Shown here: piece after piece, positions 48,475 through 57,400 of the stretch
Numbering within the stretch: position 1 is the first letter of the stretch
How the letters are laid out: each line of letters starts with the position of its first letter
Assembly: GCA_902780505.1 (NCBI GenBank)
Contig: CACZFN010000017.1
Span: 1-64,000 of the forward strand
DNA length: 64,000 nucleotides
Reading direction: 5' to 3'
From: an uncultured Ruminococcus sp.
GTDB lineage: Bacteria > Bacillota > Clostridia > Oscillospirales > Ruminococcaceae
Position numbers and translations under genes: made by a program
The notes under the pieces: generated by a model
What the model was told of the DNA's origin: nothing
Database searches by the model: none
Seen by the model: the letters and a program-made list of their open reading frames with translations, nothing else

Positions 48475-50760
48475 CTACTTTATTGAAAGCCTTTCAGGAT
48501 TCTTGCCCACAGCTGATGTCCTTTCATTGACTACAGGTTCGGCATTTATTGCCTTTTGTACCGAATACTTTTCCATCAGCTTCAGCGGCGCTTTTTTGTC
48601 TGTCATAAAATCGATTATATCCGAGTGTGTAATGATCGATGTTGCCTTTACAAAATTCTTTGATGACGCCATCTTGTTGAGCACAAACCTGTCATACTCC
48701 GCAGGCTGCATATCATCATTGCACATTTTTTCAAACACCTTGCTGCCCTTTTCAGTATTTGTAAAGTAATCCTGACAAGCAAGTGCAAGCATAGCCTTTC
48801 TTATCTCAAGCTGTTCCATCGGGGTATATGTCCGGGGATCACTCAAAGCATAGTCAGCCAGCAAGTGTGCGGCGTTGGAAGCGGCATCATTTACCATTGA
48901 TTCATAAGAATTCTTTGAATGCTTAGTTTCCCGATCCATAACCATGCTGTCTATTGCTTCATGGATATCGTCTGCTTCATCGGCTTCGAGCTCTGCTTCT
49001 TTTGCATCCTCCGGTACACCTGAAACCCTTCCTGTGAATTCGGCACCTGCCCCTGCATTTAGTTCATTAAATACCTTTTCGGCATTTTCAAGTATACTTT
49101 CAGTAAGTTTGTTTGCTGATACGAGGGCATCTATCCTCTTTTGTGTTTTCGCATCAGCCTTGCCGTCAAGCAAACCCTGCTGCTGCTTTCTTTCAAAATA
49201 CCTGCCTATCGCTTTCTTAGTCGTGCTGCCTGCTTTTTTAAGGTTATTAATGATCTCTGTCTTTTCTTCCTCGCTTATTTCAGGATCATTATACATATCC
49301 CTGTATGTATTATATGCATCTGACAGCTTATATAAAGACTCTACTGCATCATCATATCTCTTGCTGCCGCGGTAAACGCCCTTTTTAGCAGCCTCTGCTT
49401 CAGCCAGAGCGTCGTCGATCGCATTGGCACTCCTTCGCATACGGTTAGATTCTTCACGTTTTTTTCTGCCTTCACTAAGGTCAATATTACGGTTCTTACC
49501 CTGTGATTCAATAAAATCTATAGTTTCCAGGCTGCTCTTTACCGCGCCCTGTGTAGTACCCGTTTCCTTGCCTGTAGTGACCTGCTTTAACTGCTTGCTG
49601 TACTTATCTGCAAAAGTCTTTATCTTGTTTACTGCCTTATTGGCAGCCTCCATTTCCTTTTCGCTTAAATTGTCTATATCAGGCATAATTTCACGGGCAA
49701 GTTTTCTCAGTTCCTTAATGTCATTTGAGATATGCTTGGGCGAAACATCTTTTGTGGGCAGCTTTTTCTTACCCATAGGTATCATATAACGTGTGCCTAT
49801 GTTTGAAAGGTTCTCAATGATATCCTGCATACGCATAAACTTCTCATTTTCGCTTATTTTGTTGCCATATATATCGTCATCAAGTTCCCACACAAGGCTC
49901 TTGCTTTCCCTGCTTATATTCTTTGCTACGTTTTCTATTCTTTCACTGTAAACAATATCGTTTTCATACTTGCTTATAAGCTTTTCATATTCATCCGCAT
50001 TCTTCAGGCTTTCTACCATGGAATATTTCTTAGGCATCTTTTCACAAAGCTTTTCACCATTGCCGAAACCTATGCCGCGGGTTATATCAAAGCCGTACTC
50101 CTTTGCCTTCGGCGCACCTGATTCATATTCATTTATTGCCTTCTGGGCTTTTTCAGCATCGATCGTACCATTTTCCTTTATAAGCTGTGTTATAAGCTCA
50201 CTCTTTGTTCTGTCGGTCAGTTTTTTGAATTCTGTTTCACCTTTTTTGTAATCGGTCGCCAGAAGTCCGCGCCATTGGTCAGAACCCTTTGTGATCTCGC
50301 TTAACACGCTGCCAAGTGCAGAAACACCGCCGCGTACATATACGCCCTGCGGATCCTTCTGCATAACTATATCGTGTGCTACTTTGTGGGCAAACTTCTT
50401 ATCATTTTTAAGGCCGACGAGTTCTTCCACCTTTCCTTCCACGATATCATTTTCCCACTTTTCTATTTTCCGGCTTGCATCAATAATGCTGTTTACACGT
50501 ATCCTCTGTATTTCAGTAAGCACACCTTTTACTATATCCTTGTTTTCTTCAGTCGGCACACCGTTATTTCTTTTTCCAAGTTCCTGAAAATACCTTATAT
50601 AGCCCGCAGACATACTCTTTTCACTGTCAATAGTCAGGTCATCGCCCTCAAGCACAAATGAATCACATACTATCTGTGCCATGGCAGCATAATCTTTATT
50701 CTTTTCATACTCCCTGAGTGCATTGTATGCTTCCTGCGCATTCATTTTTTTCCCCGCCAT
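48475..50760 (-). CDS. Large helical protein of unknown function, 761 aa
   Basis: I do not recognise it. 761 residues, almost entirely alpha-helical and highly charged (Lys, Glu, Asp), without signal peptide or TM. There is a Gly-containing island (QGVYVRGGVSALGSVLSE) at about 135-152 and a hydrophobic C-terminal helical region (about 640-735). ATG at 50760 with AGGAGGG; upstream codons to 50805 are excluded. It lies downstream of a two-component system and the secretion-ATPase cluster on the same strand, so it may be a cytosolic scaffold, a secreted substrate or an effector. The evidence is positional only. Confidence 0.65.
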   Translation of the reverse strand: MAGKKMNAQEAYNALREYEKNKDYAAMAQIVCDSFVLEGDDLTIDSEKSMSAGYIRYFQELGKRNNGVPTEENKDIVKGVLTEIQRIRVNSIIDASRKIEKWENDIVEGKVEELVGLKNDKKFAHKVAHDIVMQKDPQGVYVRGGVSALGSVLSEITKGSDQWRGLLATDYKKGETEFKKLTDRTKSELITQLIKENGTIDAEKAQKAINEYESGAPKAKEYGFDITRGIGFGNGEKLCEKMPKKYSMVESLKNADEYEKLISKYENDIVYSERIENVAKNISRESKSLVWELDDDIYGNKISENEKFMRMQDIIENLSNIGTRYMIPMGKKKLPTKDVSPKHISNDIKELRKLAREIMPDIDNLSEKEMEAANKAVNKIKTFADKYSKQLKQVTTGKETGTTQGAVKSSLETIDFIESQGKNRNIDLSEGRKKREESNRMRRSANAIDDALAEAEAAKKGVYRGSKRYDDAVESLYKLSDAYNTYRDMYNDPEISEEEKTEIINNLKKAGSTTKKAIGRYFERKQQQGLLDGKADAKTQKRIDALVSANKLTESILENAEKVFNELNAGAGAEFTGRVSGVPEDAKEAELEADEADDIHEAIDSMVMDRETKHSKNSYESMVNDAASNAAHLLADYALSDPRTYTPMEQLEIRKAMLALACQDYFTNTEKGSKVFEKMCNDDMQPAEYDRFVLNKMASSKNFVKATSIITHSDIIDFMTDKKAPLKLMEKYSVQKAINAEPVVNERTSAVGKNPERLSIK

Positions 50761-50857
50761 AGTTATACCCTCCTGAATAATCTGTACTCTATCAGTAATA
50801 CCCATTTACACGCTGAAATGGGTGCAGATCACTTACAGTTTTTATCAGTTATATGAC

Positions 50858-51463
50858 CTATACATCTATATCTCCGAACAGCTTGCTCGGATCAACTGCA
50901 AGCACCTTGGCAAGCTTCATAAAGGTTATAACATCGGGCACACGTTTGCCGCTTTCCCATCGGGATATCGTCTGTACAGTCACATTCATATTCACTGCCA
51001 GTTCGTCCCTTGTCATAGCGCGTTCTTCACGGAATTTGGTTATCTTCCTGCCGATAGTCGCCCCGCCTGCAAACTCCCTTTCTATCATCTTATCGGTTAT
51101 TGACGATATCGGGTAGCGGAGGTTTTCAAGGGCTTCCTTTATCGCCTGTGTTTTGATAGGTTTGAGCAAAAATGCGCTTGCATAGGTCTTATAGCTGTCA
51201 AGCGCGAATTCCGAAAACCCCGTAATGTATATGACATTTGTTCTCGGCTTAACGGCAAGCATCTGCTTTACAAGCTCTATCCCGTTTGCCCCTGGCAGCA
51301 TTATATCAATAAACACGATATCAAAGAGTTCTCTTTCAAAAAGCTTTATTATGCTCTTTGGATCACTTGTGCCGGTTATGTCAGCATTTGGCAAAAGCTG
51401 TTTAAGCTCAAACTGGAGGTCATCAACTATATATCTGTGGTCATCTGCTATAAGTATCTTCAT
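50858..51463 (-). CDS. Response regulator with receiver and XRE DNA-binding domain
   Basis: 201 residues. Receiver domain 1-120 with acidic pocket (ADD, residues 6-8), phosphoacceptor Asp53 (FIDIMLPG), Thr in YITGFSE and Lys in LLKPIKTQ. The output domain is an XRE/Cro helix-turn-helix (ITKFREERAMTRDELAVNMN, then VTVQTISRWESGKRVPDV; about 143-195) instead of the LytTR domain usual for LytS partners. ATG at 51463 lies inside the kinase 3' end (23-bp overlap); an in-frame upstream ATG at 51475 is possible. Confidence 0.87.
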   Translation of the reverse strand: MKILIADDHRYIVDDLQFELKQLLPNADITGTSDPKSIIKLFERELFDIVFIDIMLPGANGIELVKQMLAVKPRTNVIYITGFSEFALDSYKTYASAFLLKPIKTQAIKEALENLRYPISSITDKMIEREFAGGATIGRKITKFREERAMTRDELAVNMNVTVQTISRWESGKRVPDVITFMKLAKVLAVDPSKLFGDIDV

Positions 51464-52745
51464 TATCATTACCATCTTTCATGGGAATTGTTATTTTTGC
51501 CTGTGCCCCCTCAGGCGTGAGCCGCAGGTCAAGGCTTCCGCCGCACTGAAGCTCAAGGCGCTTTCTTGTATTTTCGAGTCCTATGCCGTTATGCCCTTCG
51601 GCGCTCTGCGTGCCGTCTGACGTGCCATTATCTGTTATAAAGACATAGATATTACCGTCTTTTTCATAGCTTTTTATAGTTATTATTCCCCCGCCGCTGC
51701 CAATGCCGTGTTCAACAGCATTTTCGACTATCGGTTCAAGTGAAAGCGGGGGGATCAGGAAATCGGTCTTTTCAAGTTCATATTTGACCTCTACCCTGTT
51801 TTCGTAATCTATCTGCACAAGGGAAAGGTATATCCTTACATTTTTTATTTCCTCGGCAAAGGGTATCATATCAGGGCTTCTGATAGCGCCGATATGTGCT
51901 TTAAGGTAATCGGAAAAGCTGTCAAGGCATTCGACCGCAAGCTTACTGTCACGCCTTGCAAGTGATCTTATAATGCTAAGGGAATTATAAATAAAATGCG
52001 GCTGTATCTGGTTTCTCAGTGTCATAAGGTAGCTTTTGGCAGATTCAAGTTCTTTTTCATAGAGTTTTTGCTTGATTTCCTGCTGGTATATCATTGAAAG
52101 GAAGATATAGTATTCAAGAATACATAAAGCCGTTACTGCATTTACACACCCTACGATGATATACCCGTGTTCAAGCTCAGCTATCAGCAGTGATTGAGCA
52201 CAGATCGCGAATATCACAGCACCCTGTTTAAAACTTTTATGCCTGAAGTAATAGAATGAAAATGCCGCTAACAGCCCAAGGTACAAAAACTGTGTTACAA
52301 AGACAGGTATATTGCCCCCGTTTGAATGCCATAAGTTGTTCTTATCTATATAAAACGGCACCCTGTTACCAAAGAAAACCGTACTGAAATACACTGCATT
52401 GACAACAGCAGGCAGCGCACATAAGCCACGGTACTTCTTGTCGGGGATAACTATAAACACCTCTGTCATTATTATTATCGGCCGCACTATATATATTATA
52501 GCCGAACAATAGGTACGAAGCTTTATATACGTCACAAGTTCCTGCGGCGTTCCTTTTTTTGAAGCAAACCACATTTCCATTGTATCTGCCACTGTTAAAA
52601 ACAGTATAAGCCCTGTTACCAGCCAAAACAGCTGAGATGCAGGGATCTTCTCATTTTTATTCACTTTCATAATGACAACAAGTGCCAGTATTATCATTAA
52701 TGCTATACAGTTAGGGGCACAGTTATTTCTGATAAATTCAATCAT
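51441..52745 (-). CDS. LytS-type sensor histidine kinase
   Basis: 434 residues. About seven TM helices (5-25, 38-58, 82-105, 110-128, 146-166, 172-190, 195-220), a short coiled linker, then the His_kinase domain with phosphoacceptor NQIQPHFIYNSLSIIRSL (His about 250) and the HATPase domain (LSLEPIVENAVEHGI, DNG, GIGLENTRKRLEL). It senses an unknown membrane or envelope signal and phosphorylates the overlapping response regulator. Confidence 0.9.
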   Translation of the reverse strand: MIEFIRNNCAPNCIALMIILALVVIMKVNKNEKIPASQLFWLVTGLILFLTVADTMEMWFASKKGTPQELVTYIKLRTYCSAIIYIVRPIIIMTEVFIVIPDKKYRGLCALPAVVNAVYFSTVFFGNRVPFYIDKNNLWHSNGGNIPVFVTQFLYLGLLAAFSFYYFRHKSFKQGAVIFAICAQSLLIAELEHGYIIVGCVNAVTALCILEYYIFLSMIYQQEIKQKLYEKELESAKSYLMTLRNQIQPHFIYNSLSIIRSLARRDSKLAVECLDSFSDYLKAHIGAIRSPDMIPFAEEIKNVRIYLSLVQIDYENRVEVKYELEKTDFLIPPLSLEPIVENAVEHGIGSGGGIITIKSYEKDGNIYVFITDNGTSDGTQSAEGHNGIGLENTRKRLELQCGGSLDLRLTPEGAQAKITIPMKDGNDNEDTYSR

Positions 52746-52810
52746 ATAAAAACCTCTCGCTTCACTGATTATATTCTATCACAATACTAAAAAAAAATCA
52801 ACCACAAAAG

Positions 52811-52847
52811 CAAAAAGACCACAGCAAACAATGTCTGCAATGGTCTT
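52811..52847 (-). terminator. Terminator of the VirB4-cluster operon
   Basis: Minus-strand AAGACCA..GCA stem with TGTGGTCTT followed by TTTTG, after the 181-aa gene. It separates the secretion cluster from the kinase operon. Confidence 0.7.
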
Positions 52848-52858
52848 GTATATTGTTT

Positions 52859-53404
52859 TTATCCTATTCCTCGTTCTATTTCTTCGGGCAAAACACTTTC
52901 AAAGCGTGACAATGCTCTGAATATTGCCGCAAACGAAAGGGGCGATCTTGAACAGTATGCGCTGAGTTTCAATCCCCCATTATCATCATTGCCGTACTCC
53001 TCAAATATAAGTACAACAGGTCTGAACACAAGGCTTTTTATATAGCACACTGCCGCGTCAGGGGCGGTTTCAAGGCTTAGCCTTCTGCCGATATCAGCCA
53101 TAGCCTTTGTAACACGGTATACAGCCTGCTGATTGTTTTTAAGGCTTGTCTTGTAATAAAAGGTTTTTTCTGTCATTCCGTAAACTATAGTATTACCTGC
53201 ACCGTCGCCGACGCCGAATGGCGTTATCCACCTGCCGCTTCCTGCACTTAGTGCCCCGCCTGATGAAAGGGTGAAGTTTCCAAGAAGGATATGCTTGACT
53301 TCGTTTTTTCGCGCCTTAGCCGCTTCCTTTTCAAGCTTTTTAATTTCCTTATCCGAAAGTTCCCTTTCAGGCTGACTGACATTTTCCTTTATATCTTCAT
53401 TCAT
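52859..53404 (-). CDS. Hypothetical cytosolic protein, 181 aa
   Basis: Charged helical N-terminus (about 1-35), then a beta-rich domain with Gly/Ser-rich turns (LGNFTLSSGGALSAGSGRWI, TPFGVGDGAGNTIVYG) and a helical end. No signal peptide, TM helix or known family. Starts 2 bp after the stop of the membrane-anchored gene and is the last gene before the terminator, so it belongs to the VirB4/STAS/giant-protein operon. Confidence 0.6.
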   Translation of the reverse strand: MNEDIKENVSQPERELSDKEIKKLEKEAAKARKNEVKHILLGNFTLSSGGALSAGSGRWITPFGVGDGAGNTIVYGMTEKTFYYKTSLKNNQQAVYRVTKAMADIGRRLSLETAPDAAVCYIKSLVFRPVVLIFEEYGNDDNGGLKLSAYCSRSPLSFAAIFRALSRFESVLPEEIERGIG

Positions 53405-53406
53405 GA

Positions 53407-54459
53407 TCAGGAATTCTCCTCCGGTTTACTTTCTTCCGAGCTTTCATCATCAGTATCGCTGCTGTCAGTATCACTGCTGTCAGTATCACTGCTGTCAGTA
53501 TCACTGCTATCGGTATCCTGCTTTTTGTCATCAGCCTTGCTCTCGTTATCTTCCTGCGAGCTGCTGTCTGTTTTTTCAGCTTCCTCAGCCTTTTCAAGCT
53601 CTGTCTGCTTGTGTATAGAAAGCTCCCATTTCATGTCATCTGACATCTTCATATCAAGTTCCTGACTTATGCCAAGTGATTCACTCGATATTACAAGTCT
53701 GCTGTTTGAAAGTATCTCAAAGGCTTTATCAGGATCAAGGTCTGCCACAGCGGAAATGTCTTTTTCTATTGTCATAAACTCAACATTGTTTTCGTCAACG
53801 CCGCTATATATGTTATAAAACCCTGCCGGGATACTCCCGTCGTTTATCGGTAAGATCACCCAGTCACCGCCCGCCGGAAAATACACATTATTTCCATCGA
53901 GCAGGAAAGGCGTATCGGTGTCAAGTGCGCCTGCATTTGAAGTATTTTCCTTTATCTCTGCAAGTTCAGCTTTTAACTTGTCATCTTCTTCATAAACACG
54001 TATATCTGCAACGACAGTAACAGCATTATATGCATAGCCTTTTATCTCGCCGCCCCTTGTAAAGGTAAGTGTTGCATACCCTATAGAGTTCGGGGAAATA
54101 TCCACACATATCTTATTATCTGCTTCTTCACCGTCCTGCTCAGCAGTAATAACGCTTTTTTCGGCATCGTCATTTTCCATACTCCACGAGCTGTCAGGTG
54201 ACTTTGCGCCGTCAAGTTCTATCCTCAGCTTACCGTCATATGTTTTAGTGATCTTTACCGGGTAATCACTACCCTCAAAATAGGCATTCTCCTCGTTCTT
54301 TACGGATTCTTCATATGAATCAAGAGGAGAAAGCGGTTTGTCGGAACCGCCGCCCTTTTTCATCACCACAACGACCGCAACAATAAGCAGCGCAAGAATA
54401 CCGAAGCTGACAAGTGCTGCTATTTTATGCTGTTTTATGTTTCTTATAAAATTATTCAT
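53407..54459 (-). CDS. Membrane-anchored extracellular protein with Ser/Asp repeat tail
   Basis: 350 residues. Short cytosolic start, one TM helix (IAALVSFGILALLIVAVVVVM, about 13-33), an extracellular beta-rich region (about 55-280), then an acidic low-complexity tail in which SDTDS recurs with a 5-residue period. The family is unknown. The tail resembles that of the giant secreted protein encoded just upstream (20 bp gap), so the two may share a location or a calcium- or matrix-binding property. Confidence 0.65.
   Translation of the reverse strand: MNNFIRNIKQHKIAALVSFGILALLIVAVVVVMKKGGGSDKPLSPLDSYEESVKNEENAYFEGSDYPVKITKTYDGKLRIELDGAKSPDSSWSMENDDAEKSVITAEQDGEEADNKICVDISPNSIGYATLTFTRGGEIKGYAYNAVTVVADIRVYEEDDKLKAELAEIKENTSNAGALDTDTPFLLDGNNVYFPAGGDWVILPINDGSIPAGFYNIYSGVDENNVEFMTIEKDISAVADLDPDKAFEILSNSRLVISSESLGISQELDMKMSDDMKWELSIHKQTELEKAEEAEKTDSSSQEDNESKADDKKQDTDSSDTDSSDTDSSDTDSSDTDDESSEESKPEENS
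53451..53510. repeat. Four 15-bp tandem repeats in the tail of the anchored protein
   Basis: CAGTATCRCTGCTGT four times without spacers (last copy with one change); encodes the SDTDS repeats on the minus strand. Likely length-variable between strains. Confidence 0.85.
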
Positions 54460-54478
54460 AGCTTACTTTCCGCCGGGA

Positions 54479-57400
54479 TCAGCTTTCTTCACTGCTGTCC
54501 TGCTGACTTTCTTTATTTGATTGCGATTCATCCGTCTTTGAGGAAGATTCATCAGCTTTTGAAGATTCGTCAGCCGCGCCGGACTCCTTGCCGGAGTCCG
54601 CGCTGCTGCTTTCATCTGTGTAGCTTTCATCAGGCTTGCTTTCGCTGCTGCCGGAAGAACTATCATCAGTCTGTTGCGCAGTGCTGCTGTCATCAGTCGA
54701 TGATGGATCGTCCTTACCTTCACCCTCGGATTCAGTTTTTTCTTCCTCCTCCTTTTCGGGAACAGGTACATTTATAACTATAACATCCTGGGTATTGATA
54801 TTCTCCTTAGCGGTAACTGTTATCGTATATGTCAAAGGAACAGCCCCGTTATTGACAGGAACATAGAAGGAGAACTTATTACCGCTTACAGCATAGGTTT
54901 CTTCAGGCATATCTGCGGGTTCGTTGTTTACGATAGACTGTATCTGCATATCATATCCGCCTTCAACAGACACCTGAACAGTGACCGGCTTTCCGCCGTC
55001 CATAGTAAACGCCATTCTATGCTTTGTAACTGTACCCATATACTTGTTATCCTTAGTCACATACGTAACAAGCTTAACAGTTTTAAGGGACAGCTTTTGT
55101 CCGTCGGTCGTAAATTCATCATTTACTACCCTATTGATCTCCTTATCGAGCATCAGCCAGCCGTCGATACGTTCTATCTTCCATGTACCCTCTGAAGGCT
55201 TTAGCTCAATAGCTGTAACTTCTTCACAATCAGGAATGAACATTTTAACCGTTGCAGTCTGCCCTGTAAGGAACTTCTTATGATCTGCATCAGCCTGGAT
55301 ATACGTCTTCAGATCCTCTATCTCAACTACCTGTTCTGCCTTATTGTGATCCTTATAGTAGATCTTAGCTGCGATCACACTGTTATTGCCGGTTTCAGTC
55401 TTACCTTCGGCATCAGCAGTCTTGATATTGAGTTCAAGCGGTGCGACGCCGCCCTCACCGAGCATACCTGTTTTGGTCATTTTCTTTTCAGTAACATAAT
55501 TAGGTACTTCATCTATTCTGCTGTCGCAGCTGTAAACATTAAGGAGTTTATCCCCGGTAGTCTGTATCTGGCTTGTTTCTTCGTCGATCTCCACATCAGA
55601 ATAACTGTAATTGAATGCGAGTGCACCTCTTACATCAGCTTTTACAGAACCGAACATACCTATCTTATACCCCGTTATTTCACTTACATTCGGGACACTG
55701 AACGGTATATCGACAACCAAGCCCGGTGAGAGCTTCTTCAGCCCTGTATCACCCAGATATACATATTCTGATGTATATTCATTTTCACCGTGGTCAAGAG
55801 TTGAACGGTACTTGATAGCTACTGCTATATCATTTACATTCGAGTTATCGTCATTAGGTGCTATCAGGTGAGAATCCGCCGTTTTATCGCCGAACGATAA
55901 TGAAAGGACCTGTTTGTTCTTTGCAAATTCCGAATTGGAATTGCTTGGCGAAGCCCTCAGTCCGAGCATTGCGGACGATCCGCCGAGATTTATGGTATAT
56001 CTGCTGACTATAACATCATCTCTGACCTGCTCAACTATTGCGTGGTCAAACACTACCTTCGTACTTCGGCAGCTCAGCCACAGTGATGACAGGCTTTGCA
56101 TATCAGGTGCAGAAAGCCCTGTGTAGTAGTACATAGCATCTTCAGTACCGCTGCCGTAGATCTTCATGGCACTCTGCTTTACCTGCATTACTTTTGCACC
56201 GGGTGCAGTGTACTGAGCAGCAATGCTGAGTGATGTATCGTTTATCTGATTGGATGTTTCTGTCGGGTAAACATATATATTGAGAGTATCATTTGATGAT
56301 GTAGGTGTTCTCTCGACCGCCGATATCCATGTTTTATTCTCGTTCCAGGTTATTTCCTTCTCTGTAAGCTTTATCTTCTGCTTCTGCATAGCACCGGCAG
56401 GAAGTGTCATAGTCAGGGGGTAGCTCGATACCATCTGACAATGTGTTTCAATATCCATATCACGGTAGTATTCTTCGTACTTGGAAATGGAAACATTACC
56501 TGTATCAGAAAGTATCCTTGAAAGTGACAAGCCGCTTATAACCCAGTATCCGGTACCCTTGCCCCTGTTTGTCGCATAGAACGTCATACTTGAGATCATC
56601 TTCACATCTGCAAGCGGCGGAAGAATAAATCTGTCCGTATGACAAGGTCTGAGCATCCAGTTAGTATCGGTCACGGTACCCATATTGCTGTAAAGCGAAG
56701 CATCACTGCCATCATATGATGAACTGTAAACCTTAGGTGTCTTATTCATATATTCATACATACGCTTTGCCACATCAAAGCTCTTGGATTGCGGCTGATT
56801 GCTTGTATCAATATAATCAATAGTACAGGAAACGCTTGCTTCAAACGGGTAATTATTGACCGGCCACGGATCAGCCGTCACCTCACAAAGCAGGTATATA
56901 ACGCTTCTCTTTTTGCTTACTCTGAATTTCTTGGCAAGTGAGTTGATAGATCTGCCTTTACGTCCGAGCGTGGATTTCTCCTCACTCTTATCATAGTAGT
57001 CAATATCTATCCAGCCGACATTATCAAAAACATATTCCATACCCGCGCCGCCGCCTGTCTGCTCAGCCACGGTGATCTCCTCGATATTGAGTTTATCGAA
57101 GATCTCGCTGTCCTCCGAAACATCCTCGGGGATTATTCTTATACTCTGAAGCTCACCGTAATCACGGTTTACCTGTATTTCAAAATTCTCGTGCTGTCCT
57201 GCGCGGAAGCCGTCAGATGACAGCTGCTGGTTAGCAAGAACGAAGCCGCTTCTTCCGTTTTTGAACATAAGCTGGAAGTAAAATTGGTTAGTAGAGCCCG
57301 AATCACCGTTTGCATTAGCGCTGTCGGGATCATCTGCCACCTTGACATCTATATCATATGTTTTTCTTGTCTTTACATAGCCGAGGTTCCACTGTGTCTG

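Noticed and set aside
53451-53510. Tandem 15-bp repeats as a CRISPR-like array
   Set aside because: No spacers and in frame with a Ser/Asp repeat tail; a coding microsatellite.
54463-54771. 102-codon frame overlapping the tail of the giant protein
   Set aside because: Arg/Lys/Ala-rich reading of the low-complexity Ser/Asp/Glu coding region; no independent start signal.
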